Both the position numbers and the translations under genes were made by a program. Shown here piece by piece: positions 1-11,803 of a stretch of DNA of 64,000 nt (position 1 is the first letter of the stretch; the number at the start of each line of letters is the position of its first letter). Source of the DNA: Adiantum capillus-veneris (Eukaryota > Streptophyta > Polypodiopsida > Polypodiales > Pteridaceae); NCBI GenBank assembly GCA_014529385.2, contig CM043942.1, positions 20,303,491-20,367,490 on the forward strand, written 5' to 3'. Below the pieces are notes generated by a model, which did not search any database, had not been told where the DNA came from, and worked only from the letters and a program-made list of their open reading frames with translations.

Positions 1-808
1 GCGTGCTTGATCCTACACCACGACCTCTTTGACTCCCTCTGCCTTGAGACTGGTTTCCCCTGCCACCTGTGTTGTTTTGATTGGATTGACCTGCTTGAAA
101 TTGGCCCCTGCAACAACTTGGGCCTCGACCACGACCTCTACCTCTACCTCTGTTGGAGTTAGAATAGAAGGCCTGTTCAGACCTATATCTGCCACGAGAA
201 GAAGACGTGTTGAGACCAAGGTTCTTCTCCTCAAGAATAAGCATAGAAATCAAATCTTGGAACACGGGGATGTCGTCTCTTGTATTCATGGAAGACCTAA
301 AATGTACATACTCATCTCCTAGACCATCCAAGCATGCACAGACAATGTCATCGTCTTCCACTGAGACTTTAATAGATCCAAGAGCCTCAATGATACTCTT
401 GATCTTCAAAGAATAATCATTGATGGAGAGGTTGTTCCTCTTAACCTGATTTAGCTCCGACTTTAGTTGAAGCTTCCTGGCCTTGGTGCTCACCTCGAAC
501 ACTCTGCCTAAGTTTTTCCATGCAATGGCGGGGGTTTCAGCATCCTATAGATAGCCCATCATGCCATCTGTGATGCTCATAGAAATCCAATACATCACTT
601 TGCTCTGGCCTTGTTGCCAGTCCCTCAAAGCTTTCCTTTGTTCTGCTGTAGCATTTGCCTCGGGAATCTCTAGTTTCTTTTCATTGTCTCCTTCTACATA
701 GTCCCAATGACCTTTTCCTTTTAGGAAATTTGTTATTTTGAACTTCCATGCAGGGTAGTTATTTTTCTCAAGCTTCTCAGTAACAATCTGACTGAAACCG
801 TCAAACAT
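1..808 (-). pseudogene. Ty1/copia gag, 5' part, cut by window edge
   Basis: Minus-strand Gag of a copia retrotransposon, the capsid protein that packages element RNA. It starts at 808 and reads N-terminal copia Gag sequence, with KNNYPAWKFKITNFLKGKG near residue 15. The frame then meets TAG at 545-547 and continues in the same frame as typical copia Gag (AIAWKNLGRVFEVSTKARK, later LGDEYVHFRSSMNTRDDIP) into an Arg-Gly-rich tail at the window edge. No zinc knuckle, protease or pol is in view because the element runs off at position 1. The single in-frame TAG is the only clear lesion, so this is a fairly young broken copy. Copia assignment is confident from the Gag pattern and the primer site 270 bp upstream; the lineage is not determined. 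Confidence 0.85.
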
Positions 809-1078
809 CTTGAAGCACTAAGACAAAATAGCTGCAATCTGCAAAAACCTGTAAATCTGCTGAACCTGCTATCGTGTTACCTGTAACGCTTTCTACACTC
901 AACGAGTGTCCACAATCAAGCGTACATACGACCACTGTACTTGTACAGTAAATCTCTGTGTACAACACTTTGGAGACCTCTTCAGAAACTTGTACGAAAA
1001 ACTTCGCCATCTGGTCGTGGATTGCGAACGAAGGGATTGTGATGCTCTTGCTCTCTTAGTCTCTCTTGCGTGCACCAA

Positions 1079-1090
1079 GCTCTGATACCA
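1079..1090 (-). promoter_or_regulatory. tRNA-iMet-type primer binding site of the copia element
   Basis: On the minus strand this reads TGGTATCAGAGC, the standard primer site matching the 3' end of plant initiator Met-tRNA. It lies about 270 bp upstream of the Gag start at 808, as expected for the leader of a copia element. Confidence 0.8.
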
Positions 1091-1338
1091 TATAAAGAAA
1101 GAGGATGCAAGAGAGCTACACAAGACAAGCACAAAGCACACAGAGATGGAAAGCTTCTTCTTCTTCTCAGAGAAAAGAGAGTACAAAATGACTAAGTGCT
1201 AAAACTGAAAAATAGCACATATGTACATGCGGGCACTAAGTGTGAACTCGCTAGAAGCGTACTAGGTTGGCACTATAAGTGTAGTCCAGCTGTAGAATCA
1301 CTGGCAAAGATCCTCCGTGTCGGTCACCTAACGCGCCA
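1091..1338 (-). mobile_element. Probable 5' LTR of the copia element (outer end unclear)
   Basis: This stretch lies directly upstream (minus strand) of the primer site and holds no ORF. By position it should be the 5' LTR of the copia element at 1-1090. I cannot find a clean TG...CA boundary or a second copy in the window, so its outer end, placed here at the start of the next recognisable coding sequence, is uncertain. Confidence 0.45.
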
Positions 1339-4280
1339 ATGAGTAAATTCCGTAAGTGGCCAAGACCCATAGTGGATGCCAGCTCAAGATGTATAGCTCG
1401 ACATCTCAACAGTGAACCCTTGATTAAAGACACTGGATCTTCTTCTGCCATTGAGGGTATACAAGATCCCCTCATGGAAGAAATGGGAGATTCCCTTGAC
1501 AACTTATATGCTTCGAGTGATGAGTATGAGCACAATGGCATAGATAACAACACTGAAACTAGTTTTGAAGAAGGTATCACCAGTACAGAACTAGGTCTTC
1601 TTTTGCATACTCAAAATGATAGAGATCAAGATGCCATTGCCGGTGACTATGATATAAGAGATGGGACAGGTAAGAAAAGGAGTTATGTACATAGATTTAG
1701 GCCTAGAAAAAAAAAGGTAATGCTCATGCTTTCAACAAACAATGTGATGCTGCAAACATTCACAAAGTTGCAACAATTGATTTTTGTGAGATGCGATGCT
1801 GCGAGATTGGAAACAGATCCAAAATCTGCAAGCGAGAGCAAACTTTTGGGGACAAAGCTACACTAGCCGATGCACGTTCGTATTGGATTGTATGAGCATG
1901 GCTCATAGTAAAGATCAATAAGAGGAATGCTTTGAGTTTACTTTTGATGGAAAGAAGGTATGTAGTAAAGCATTGTATGTAATGCATGGAGTAGGAAAGT
2001 CAACATTTTACAGGCTGCGTAAAAAATTCTTGGATGGAGCATGCAATGGCAATCATGGAAACACTGGAATAGTAAGGAAGAGCTTGACACATGTTGAGAT
2101 GGAAAAAGCACTCATACAGGGCTTCATAGATAATAATGCAGATCAAATGCCACATAAGTCAAGGACAACCATGCATCGCACTTGGGAAACTCAACATGTT
2201 CTACCAACAATGTACAAACGAGTGGAAATTTTGCGGGAAGTAAAGAACACACTTGTCACAATGGAATACAAAACATTGGTTGTGGAACACACTCTTCAAG
2301 ACAGTCACTTTATCAAAATCAAGCACATTCTCTGAATGTGGAATTTGCACATCAATAAAGGTCAAGCTGGAGTCCACCAAAAATCAGGTGGAGTGTGCTA
2401 GATACATGGCACAGAGGAGAGCACACATGTTGCAACAAATGAGATGTAGAAATCTGTACTATGCTTGGAGGAGATATTCAGAAATGAGTCCAACAAAGTT
2501 CTTGTGCATTATACATGACAAGATGGGCAAGAGTAAGACTGCTATACCACAAATTAAACCAGTCCAAAATCTCTCAATGGAGTTGAGAGGCTTCCAGTAT
2601 CCTTGACAGGAATGCTCTCTCATGGACATGGAAAATAACTTATGGTCACTTTGCATTGGGATTATGGCCAAGTGATCCCAACTTCACAATTCAATCTCTC
2701 TCAAAATGTCTAAGAAACTTAGAAAGAAGAGATAAACATATGTTTGGTGACTTGAGCTTAGAAAAATGAAGTGTAGAACACAAACAAAACTTTTTTATTG
2801 TGTTTTGTCTACCACTTCTCTCTATCACCATATGAAAGTGCTTAAGGAGAAAAACCAGTACTGCAAGAAACAGAGTGATCATAATGAAGAGGTAGAGACT
2901 GATCTAATCACAAATGTGAATGCGGACACTGAGAATTTTGCTTCTAGACAAGCAAATGATTGTCGAAGGATGCAATCAATCTTTCCTACTAATGCACATG
3001 TACAGGAGGATGGCAATGTATTTGGGTTCAAGAGGATGTCAAGAACATTGTTGTTGCAACTTGACAATTGTGGTTTAGAAAATAAGAATTGATATGTGTT
3101 TGCATACCTATCATTGTTGGTTGCACGAGGAGTATTTGACACTGAGCATCTTGGATTTCTTATGGTTGGTCACACTCATGAAGACATTGATGCATTGTTC
3201 AGTATGTTTTCTAAGAAGCTTAGAAAACAAGCCATTTTTACATTTCCACATTTGATGAAGATCTTCAGTGAGTGTGTTAGCATGCATCCAACACCTTTTC
3301 TCCCACAAAAGGTGGCAGACTTTAAAGGATTTGTAAAGGGGTTCTTATATGATGGAGTAGATAGCTTAGTGGGTCATTCAAAGCCATTGCAATTTAGGTT
3401 CTATATGAGTGATGGAGTACCTTTGATGCAGTACAAAGTACACCCTAAAAACGCGGATTGGTTACCTGAAAATGGTAAAGAGTTATGGAAGAGAAATGAC
3501 CAAGGAGGATCCAAGCTTCCTGAAGGTGTTCCAAAAGTATTACCACCCTTTCAGTATGTTAAAGATAGTGAGAAAGTTATGGAAGGATTACAGAAGTATG
3601 TTAGTTGGTGGAAAGATCACTTGCAAGAGAAAGGAGATGAAAGTGAGTATGCTAGGTGGATCAACCCAGTTCCTATGTACTGGGAGAATATCATGCAAGC
3701 TATGCAAAACCTTGGACAAAGTGAAAACACTTTATTTGATGACTTTTGGCCAAGGAGTATACGTGAACAAGACCATCCTATTGAAGCTCCATTGGAAGAT
3801 GGTCTAGATGAAGAACTTGACATAATCGAGGGCCACTAATGTGGTCCAATGCGCAACAAACCTGCTGAGGAGTTCAACCCAACTCTTGATGTGGCAAAAG
3901 GGAGACTTTGTACTTGTGCAACCTTGTGATGAAAATTACCCAATTTGGTTAGCAGTGGCAACAGATATTGATCAGAACAATGACTCAACAACCTATCTTC
4001 AAGTGAAGATACAATACTGGGCACCAATTTCAAAGAAGAAGAATGCAAGTGATGTGGAGGTTTACAAGGATTGTTGGAACAAGTATTAGAGAGAGAACAT
4101 CAATGATCCTCAGCGTTGGGAAGACACTAGCTGCATCATTTGGGCATGGAAGCCCAAGGGTGGACGAATTCTTGAAAAAATCAAGATTCCAAAGGCAATA
4201 ATCCTCAAGGCCAAAGAGAGTCAGTTGAAACTTGATGAACATGAGGCACCATCAAATGTCAATGCAAATGAGGAGGAATG
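1339..4280 (+). pseudogene. Decayed DUF7869-type, DDE transposase-like gene
   Basis: One degraded gene spread over several frames. In order: an acidic N-terminal part (1339-1710); a segment with FTFDGKKVCSKALYVMHG and KSTFYRLRKKFLDG (1935-2040); a Cys pair with FSECGICTSIKVKL, then DKMGKSKTAIP (about 2515-2550); LDNCGLENKN (about 3060-3089); GHTHEDIDALFSMF (about 3168-3210); and a C-terminal part after a frameshift at 3840 with GDFVLVQPCDENYPIW and VQIQYWAP-like sequence. I recall this motif order from the uncharacterised eukaryotic DUF7869 family. The spaced Asp residues and the HTHEDID motif resemble an RNase H-fold DDE nuclease, which is inference. A TGA at 3090-3092 interrupts an otherwise continuous frame (2766-3839). 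No terminal inverted repeats were found. A mobile origin is likely but unproven. Confidence 0.6.
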
Positions 4281-4938
4281 ATCGCTTAGCATTGGCCTTT
4301 CACCTTTGTAATCTTCTAGCAATGGTTCCAATTAGTCCACCCATAGCTAGGGTCAATATCAACATTGATAATGGCATCCCACCTTTGTAATCTTCAAGAA
4401 ATCTTATTCAATATGAATGGTGTTTTTTTTCACTTTAGTCACTCAAGTTTTTCTTGCAACTTACATTTTAATTGTTTTATCAAATGAAGCATGTGTGGGA
4501 AGAAAATTTTGTTTTGGGTGCATGAGCATGTGTGCATGTGTGTGTGTGCACGCACACGCACACGTGTGTGTGTGTGTATTTGTAAACTATCATGTGCAAA
4601 AACACTCTAGTGTATAGTATGGTTGTTGAAAACAGACCATATTGGATCTTGCAGACTCATAATCATCCACTAAACATTGTATCTCAGTTTTCATATGTGC
4701 AACAACCTAGTACAATACAACCTTACCTCAAGTCCATGAGACACAAAGAATCATCCCAAATGTGTGAATTTTCCCCTATTTTCCTAAATATGTGTTAAAT
4801 GTAGCCATCGTTTTGTGTTGGGTGCACCTAGATACAACATCTAAGTGATCAATTTATCATAACATTACAATTCTAATGTAATGCAATAAGTAATTCTATT
4901 TCTCTCACTCTATCTCTCTCTCTCTCCATCCCAAAGTC
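4281..4938. other. Non-coding stretch with a short direct repeat and GT/CA tract
   Basis: No supported gene. A 16-base string, CACCTTTGTAATCTTC, occurs at about 4301 and again at about 4380, just past the end of the DUF7869-type pseudogene. A GT/CA repeat lies at 4525-4577. The right end (4900-4926) is a short CT tract leading into the next coding fragment. Confidence 0.5.
4525..4577. repeat. GT/CA dinucleotide tract with internal palindrome
   Basis: A run of alternating purine and pyrimidine: TG repeats, then GCACGCACACGCACACGTG, then TG repeats again. The switch from GT to CA and back makes it self-complementary, so it could form a cruciform or Z-DNA. Confidence 0.85.
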
Positions 4939-5245
4939 ATGTCTGCGCCTCCATGTAAAGCAAGCACTCTCAGAGATGAGAAGCCAAACATGGACGACAT
5001 CTTCTGCCGAGACATGAAAGTCTCAGCTAATGTCATGGTGGCTTTGGACTTGGGTACCACTTTTTCGGGCTTCGCGTACGTCTACAAGAGCTACCCAGGG
5101 ACATCCACCATGTCATAGAATGGCCTCCAAAAGTGACGCAGCCGCTTCATCCCGTTATTGCGAAACATAAATCAGTATGTTTTACAAGTGGAACCCATTG
5201 TCTTCTACCTATACCCTCCAAGCTTGAGTATGGGCTACCCTTCGC
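4939..5245 (+). pseudogene. HSP70-superfamily (HSPA12-like) N-terminal fragment
   Basis: From ATG 4939 the frame reads about 60 residues, including VMVALDLGTTFSGFAYVYKS. This is the phosphate-1 ATP-binding motif (DLGTTxSG) of the actin/HSP70 ATPase fold; the FSGFAY form is the one I associate with HSPA12-type proteins. The frame stops at TAG (5116-5118). After a small frame change it continues as EWPPKVTQPLHP and later LEYGLPF, which fit the next segment of that family. The rest of the roughly 600-residue protein is absent: the sequence runs into a CT tract and then a LINE. This is a truncated gene relic, not an active chaperone. The exact subfamily is inference from short motifs. Confidence 0.6.
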
Positions 5246-5421
5246 TTCTCTCTTTCTCTACCTCTCTTTCTCTACCTCTTTCCCTCTATCTCTCTCTTTC
5301 TCTCCCTCTTTCCCTCTCTCCATCTCTTTCTCTATCTCTCTTTCTTTCTGTCCCTCTCTTTCTCTACCTCTTTCCCTCTATCTCTCTCTTTCTCTCCCTC
5401 TCTCCCTCTCTCTCTCTCTCT
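5246..5421 (+). repeat. Imperfect CT (pyrimidine) tract
   Basis: About 175 bases of TCTC, CCCT and TTTC units with hardly any purine on the plus strand. It abuts the 5' truncation of the first LINE copy, which may have inserted into it. ORFs predicted here are low-complexity artefacts rich in Ser, Leu, Phe and Pro. Confidence 0.9.
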
Positions 5422-7525
5422 ATGAGCAACCCAATGTTGATAAGATGGAGTGTTGTAGCTCCCTTTCGTTTACGTCTCCCTTCTTTACCATTGAAGATGT
5501 ATGCCGTGCGCTTGAGAAACTTGCTACTCGCAAGGCAGGTGACCTTCAAGGTGTCAAGGCTGAAATGATTAAATGGACAAGCAAGAAAACACGATATTGG
5601 ATATGCGATATGTTTAACCTTGCACTTCAATATGGCATGCCTCATGATTCGAGTGCAAAATGGATCAAACCTTTGCACAAAGGAGGAGATGTAAACAATG
5701 TGAACAACTATCGCACTATAATGGTTGGTTCTTTAATGGCAAAGTTATTTGGATGTATCATGGAGATGAAGATAAGTGAATGGGCTGAAAAGAATGGCAA
5801 ACGTGCACTTGGCCAAGCAGGTTTTCAAAAGCATCATAGCACTATTGATCACCTTGTCACTCTTCGAGTTCTTATGGAGCGTCTCGATTGAAAGGAAAAA
5901 AGTTATATTGTTGCTTTGTGGATTTCAAGAAAGCTTTTGACATGGTACCGCGAGGAAATCTTTGGAGACGTATGCAAAGCCTTCAAGTGCCGAGAGAATT
6001 TATGCATGCAGTCTTTCGCATCTACCAAAAAGTGATATGTCGATTACGTATGGGAGATGGAATTTCAGAATTTTTTGCAAGCACTATTGGTGTCAAACAA
6101 GGATGCCCACTTTTCCCAACCCTCTTTGGGCTACTCATTGATGAATTGGAATGCATGGTTCTTGACTTTATGCAGCAAGAAGGCATAGAAGAGGTTAAGA
6201 TCGGAAATGCGGTGATCATGCTTTTGCTTTATGCCGATGATGTAGTGCTCTTGGCACATACCTTAGAAGATGCACAAAAGCTTATGAGTGTCTTGGAACG
6301 CTTTTGCCTACATAGAGGGCTGATCATGAATGGATCCAAAACCAAGGTTATGTTTGTAAAGACCCTCAATGATGAAAATCCATGCATTGTATATAATAAT
6401 GAGAAACTTGAAGTGGTAGATTACTTCAAGTACCTTGGCCTTGAGGTTCCATCCAATCATAAATGCAAGGATTGTGCAATGCGTCGCTTGGAAGCCGGAA
6501 AGAGGGCCTATTATGCATTTGAGAACATGTGCAATGCAGGAGAGATCAAGTGTTGGGTTCTCAAAAAGTACCTGTTTGACACATTGGTGCACCGGTGCTT
6601 CTTTATGGAGTGGAGGTGTGGGGTGGCAGCATCGGGAAGTCTACTTGGAAAGAGTTTGAGAATGTCCAAAAGCGTTTTCTCACCAACTTTCTCCAAGTCA
6701 AGACACAAACACCCTACATGCTCTTACTTCTTGAGTCCGGATTGCTTCGCATTGAGGTCTTGGGCATGCAAAGGGTTGTGGAGTACATGCGTAAGACACA
6801 ACGTAGCCCTTTGCATCGACTTCCTAGAATCGCATATGAAGCAAGTCAAATGGTTCAAAAGACATGCAAGAGCAAAATACTAAGTTCGAGGTGGATGCTT
6901 GATATCAAGAAATGGTTTGGAAGATGGGATGCATGTCACTTGGTCAAAGATGCGTCGATCGACTCCCAAGTTAATGAGGCCTTCTTACAACGCCAATGTA
7001 TCACGGCTTGGGACAAATCCGGATGTTCTCGCTTCAGCCATTACCCGACACACGTTGCCCCAAACTACAAATCTCTCTTCTTCTCAGAACGAGGTAACCG
7101 AACCCATTCCTACATCCTTGAGCCCATCCCGTTGAGTGCGATCCGCACCATTGCCTCCATTCGTCTTAGCTCCCATTCTCTACGCTGCGAGACAGGACGT
7201 TGGGGCACTGGCGAGGAGTGTCATTGACTTTGCACCTTATGCCCTCATCAAATGCGAGAGAGTGAGTACCATACACTACTTGAGTGCTCAGCTTTTGACC
7301 ACATTAGGTCCTCTTTTCCCCATAGGTTCTCTCCCTACATACCTTCCTCTCCCAACCACGATGTGGACTCTCTATTACGACGCTCATTTCAGCCATTTTT
7401 GAGCATCGAGAGTCACTTATGAACTCCACTCACACCACGTGACATGTTCATTTGGTCCCATAGGTCATATTTGACCTCCCAGGACGATAATAGAACTATC
7501 TATCTATCTATCTATCTATCTCTCA
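5418..7525 (+). mobile_element. LINE copy 1, 5'-truncated, inactive
   Basis: Non-LTR retrotransposon fragment. It lacks ORF1 and the endonuclease. Reverse transcriptase starts near 5425 and shows NNYRTIMVGSLMAKLF, then CCFVDFKKAFDMVPR (motif A, about 5910-5955), STIGVKQGCPLFPTLF (motif B), LLLYADDVVLLA (catalytic YADD, about 6222-6255) and a C-terminal CX2C...HX4C finger near 7230-7290. The frame breaks at 5889, at about 6590 and at TGA 7225-7227. The other LINE copy has CGA at that last codon, and about 11 bases are missing near 7325. It ends in a (TATC)n tail. Copy 2 follows at once in the same orientation. Family membership is clear from the RT motifs; the clade is not determined. Confidence 0.9.
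7497..7520 (+). repeat. (TATC)n tail of LINE copy 1
   Basis: Six TATC units following AGAACTATC. LINE copy 2 ends with the same unit at about 14592, so this is the family's microsatellite 3' tail in place of poly(A). Confidence 0.85.
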
Positions 7526-9931
7526 CTATGACTCCAACTTTTATGCTTGCTTGAATATGGATAGAGATCAGCCCTTTTTTGAACTAGAGGAAGACATTGC
7601 TCATTACAAGGATCAAGGTGAAGTCATTGTTTTTGGAGACATGAATGCTCGCACAAATATGTTACAAGACGACACACAACAAGTAGACATGCCGCATGTC
7701 TCAAGAAGAATGGATGACTCGTACATGTATAATCGAAGTTCTAATGATGCAAAAGAAGTGGATCACTATGGAAATTCACTTCTACATATGTGCAATAGTA
7801 CCGGAATGCTCATTGCAAATGGTGTATCTCTATGGCAAGGCACCAATGACTTTACATGTAGAAAGCACAACGGTGCTAGCGTGATTGACTATATGTTGTT
7901 CTCGGAAGCCACTCTACAATACATACAAAGCTTTACACTTGGTGAATGGAATCCGGAATCGGATCATAGGATGTTATGTATTGACCTCAAGTGTGGTAAA
8001 CGGCCCGAGCATGTAGCCTCCAATCATGATGTGAATCATTTGTACCTACGTCTAGACCTCAAACGAGCACCTATATATGCTGATATGCTGGACCAAATGT
8101 TAAGCATGATAGAGCATCAAGAGAGTCCAACATTAGAATGCAAGTGGAAAGTTTTCAAAGAAGTAATTTTCTCTTGTGCGAAGGAATGCTTTTCGGTGAA
8201 ACACATGTCTTGCAAAAGGTCTAAGAAGGGTAGCACCAAGAAGAAATGGTTTGACATGGAATGTAGTCAAGCCCGAAAACACTTGCTAAGATTGGATGCA
8301 ATCAAAGACAAGGAAGTTTACTTGGAATGTTCACACACATACAAAGCACTTGCTCAAAAGAAGAGGAGAAGGTGGGAAGTCGAAAAACAACTTCTTTTAG
8401 CATAAGAGAAAGCACATGCATGTGGCAAGTTTTGGCAAAATCTAAAAGGCAAGCGTGTTGAGAGCTTTGGTGACTTGACTCTTGAGGATATGTATATGCA
8501 TTGTAAGAACCTCTATGAGCAACCCAATGTTGATAAGATGGAGTGTTGTAGCTCCCTTCCGTTTATGTCTCCCTTCTTTACCATTGAAGATGTCGCGCGC
8601 TTGAGAAACTTGCTACTTGCAAGGCAGGTGACCTTCAAGGTGTCAAGGCTGAAATGATTAAATGGACAAGCAAGAAAAAACAATATTGGATATGCGATAT
8701 GTTTAACCTTGCACTTCAATATAGCATGCCTCATGATTGGAGTGCAAATTGGATCAAACCTTTGCACAAAGGAGGAGATGTAAACAATGTGAACAACTAT
8801 CGCACTATAATGGTTGGTTCTTTGATGGCAAAGTTATTTGGATGTATCATGGGCTGAAAAGAATGGCAAACGTGCACTTGGCCAAGCAGGTTTTCGAAAG
8901 CATCATAGCACTATTGATCACCTTGTCACTCTTTGAGTTCTTATGGAAGTGTCTCCATTGAAAGGAAAAAAATTGTATTGTTGCTTTGTGGATTTCAAGA
9001 AAGCTTTTGACATGGTACCACGAGGAAATCTTTGGAGACGTATGCAAAGCCTTCAAGTGCCGAGAGAATTTATGCATGCAGTCATTCACATTTACCAAAA
9101 AGTGATATGTCGATTACGTATGGGAGATGGAATTTCAGAATTTTTTGCAAGCACTATTGGTGTCAAACAAGGATGCCCACTTTCCCCAACCCTCTTTGGG
9201 CTACTCATTGATGAATTGGAATGCATGGTTCTTGACTTTATGCAGCAAGAAGGCATAGAAGAGGTTAAGATCGGAAATGCGGTGATCATGCTTTTGCTTT
9301 ATGCCGATGATGTACTGCTCTTGGCACATACCTTAGAAGATGCACAAAAGCTTATGAGTGTCTTGGAACGCTTTTGCCTACATAGCGGGCTGATCGTGAA
9401 TGGATCCAAAACCAAGGTTATGCTTGTAAAGACCCTCAATGATGAAAATCCATGCATTGTATACAACAATGAGAAACTTGAAGTGGTAGATCACTTCAAG
9501 TACCTTGGCCTTGAGGTTCCATCCAATCATAAATGGAAGGATTGTGCAATGCGTCGCTTGGAAGCCGAAAAGAGGGCCTATTATGCATTTGAGAACATGT
9601 GCAATGCAGGAGAGATCAAGTGTTGGGCTCTCAAAAAGTACCTCTTTGACACATTGGTGACACCGGTGCTTCTTTATGGAGTGGAGGTGTGGGGTGGAAG
9701 CATCGGGAAGTCTACCTGGAAAGAGTTTGAGAATGTCCAAAAGCGTTTTCTCACCAACTTTCTCCTAGTCAAGACACAAACACCCTACATGCTCTTACTT
9801 CTTGAGTCCGGATTGCTTCCCATTGAGATCTTGGGCATGCAAAGGGTTGTGGAGTACATGCGTAAGACACAACGTAGCCCTTTGCATTGACTTCCTAGAA
9901 TCCCATATAAATCAAGTCAAATGGTTCAAAA
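7526..9931 (+). mobile_element. LINE copy 2, 5' portion (endonuclease C-half and RT)
   Basis: Longer copy of the same LINE family. ORF 7551-8405 carries the C-terminal half of an APE-type (EEP) endonuclease, the nickase for target-primed reverse transcription: GDMNAR (about 7639-7656) and the catalytic ESDHRML (about 7957-7977). The N-terminal half and ORF1 are missing. A linker with KKKWFDMECSQARKHL leads to RT. ORF 8943-9890 holds motif A (DFKKAFDMVPR), GVKQGCPLSP and YADDVLLLA. Lesions against copy 1: TGA at 8934-8936 where copy 1 has CGA, a gap of about 19 bases near 8852, and a stop at 9888-9890. At 9931 the element is interrupted by a copia element and resumes at 13946 (the intervening CAAAA is the target duplication). 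Confidence 0.9.
9927..9931. repeat. Left target duplication (CAAAA) of copia element 9932-13940
   Basis: CAAAA before the left LTR is repeated at 13941-13945 after the right LTR. LINE copy 1 has one uninterrupted CAAAA at the same point (ATGGTTCAAAAGACATGCAA), which proves the insertion site. Confidence 0.95.
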
Positions 9932-10735
9932 TGTTAGAAAAAAAAGACGTAGCTAAATAGATTTTTGAGTAGATTACTTAATGGAGAGAGATAGATTTCA
10001 CACACAAGAGATTATAGAGTAGAGAGAGAAAGAGAGAGAGAGAGAGTACACACGATATATGTGGTTCACCCAATGTGGGCTACGTCCACGGGAAAGCAGC
10101 CACTCAATGGCTTTAGCACTTCAAAAAAAGAAGTAATTTACAAAGGGATTAAACCCTTGATAGAGCTCCCGCCTTGCTTCACTCTCACCACCTCACACTC
10201 ACCTTGTTGCATCAACTTCACACTATGAAATGTGTGTAGAAATGGCCTCCTTTTATAGGCCAAAAGGGCTGCCCTCTCTAATGAGAGACAGCCATGTGTA
10301 GCCGCCCTTGTGCGAATAAGTCCAAATCGGACCCTCTAATCCGCCCATGTGTGGCCGCCCTTGAGAAGACAAGTCCTCTTTTGAATTCGGCCACCGGCCA
10401 CCGGCCATTGACTTCCGACCACCGGCCACCAGCCATTGACTTCCGACCACCGGCCATCGGCCATTGACTACCAGCCACCCGTCAACCGACCGGTTGTTTT
10501 TCGACCACATTTAGGTCGTCTTCCGGCGAAAAGGAATATTCCGGCGAAAAAAAGTCTCGGGGGCCTTCGCCCCCGACGCCTCTAAAGTTGCCCCTGAATT
10601 TTGTCCGTGAAAATTTTGGTTTCCGGTGAGTGATTTTCCTTCACGCACGATGGCTTCTCCTCATAATGGGGGCCTTACAAATGTGCGCTTTTACCACATA
10701 AAATTACAAGGGTAAATCAGGCTCCATACTTAACA
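9932..10735 (-). repeat. 3' LTR of copia element (left)
   Basis: About 804 bp. On the plus strand it runs from TGTTAGAAAA to CATACTTAACA. It contains an AG microsatellite (about 10030-10047) and a GC-rich minisatellite of about 30 bp units (10381-10470). The right LTR has fewer minisatellite units and a longer AG run. Confidence 0.95.
10381..10470. repeat. GC-rich minisatellite inside the LTR
   Basis: About three units built on GACCACCGGCCATCGGCC followed by ATTGACTTCC. The right LTR holds about two units at 13625-13685, so the array has changed by one unit since insertion. Confidence 0.85.
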
Positions 10736-10795
10736 ATCTCCCACTTGGAGACTGATCTCCAAACCAAACCTGTGACTGCTTTCCATTCTGGATTC

Positions 10796-11803
10796 TTATC
10801 CTTGAATGCCGATTGAAGATGAGCAAAAGCTCAACTTCTCCTTGTTGACCACCTTTGTAAACATGTCTGCAGGATTTTCACTTGTATGCACCTTTCCTAG
10901 CTTTAGATGTCCCTCTTCCAAAAGAGTGCGTATGAAGTGATATCTCATCTCAATGTGCTTTGTCCTTGAATGAAAGGTTGAGTTCTTCGCAAGATGGATA
11001 GCGCTTTGGCTTTCACTGTACAAGACACAATTTTCTTGTTTGAATCCAAGCTCTTCTAAGAATCTGTGAAGCCACAGAATTTCTTTGCTTGCCTCCGTCA
11101 TTGCTACATACTCTCCTTCCGTGGTAGAAAGTGAAATCACTTTCTGCAGCTTTGAAGCCCAGCTTACTGTTGTGCCTCCAATCGTGAACACATAGCCAGT
11201 AGTGCTCCTTCGAGTATCTTTGTCACCTGCCATATCTGCATCAGCATACCCTTCTAGAAAAGTTATATGAGTTCCTCCAAAATACAAAGCATTTTTTGTT
11301 GTCCCTTTTAGATACCTAAGTATCCACTTCACAGCTTGCCAATGCTCTTTACTTGGGTTGTCCATGAACCTACTCACAACTCCCACTGCATGTGCAATGT
11401 CTGGCCTTGTCCAAACCATAGCATACATTAGAGAACCTACCGCTGCAGCATATGGAACTTTAGACATATAGGCTATCTCCTCTTGTGTCTTTGGACACAT
11501 ATCCTTCGGATTTATGAAAAATACATCGGATTTATTCTTCATGACATAAACCCATGTTTTTCTAGTCGCATCGTCTATGAATGTTACACAGTACAACGAG
11601 CCACCAAGTGATGGTGTACTTGCGGGAACCCAAACATCAGAATGAACCAACTCAAGTTTTTTATTTTTTCTTTCATTTCCTGATTTTTGAAATTTTACCT
11701 TCTTTTGTTTACCATAAACACAATCTTCACAGAACTCTAAGTCCACTTCTTTCAAACCTGGTAGAAGCTTCTTTGTTTGAAGGATTTGTATTCCTTTTGG
11801 CAC
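10796..11803 (-). pseudogene. copia pol remnant: integrase start fused to RNase H
   Basis: A 335-residue frame. Residues 1-95 are the end of the GAG-pre-integrase region (FCEDCVYGKQKKVKF) and the integrase start (LELVHSDVWVP, YCVTFIDDATRKTWVYVM). From residue 96 it jumps to the RT end and RNase H: EEIAYMSKVPYAAAVGSLMYA, TRPDIAHAVGVVSRFM, KGYADADMAGD-like and STTEGEYVAMTEASKEILWL, ending with FHSRTKHIEMRYHFIR. The second and third integrase acidic residues and the whole RT core with its YVDD box are gone. The junction near 11515 keeps frame and is flanked by two copies of ATAAATCCGA about 24 bp apart, suggesting repeat-mediated deletion. The start is joined to the upstream frame by a frameshift near 11800. 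Confidence 0.9.

Noticed and set aside
5158-5568. ORFs across the CT tract at 5246-5421
   Set aside because: Low complexity through the tract; only the RT part after 5425 is real.
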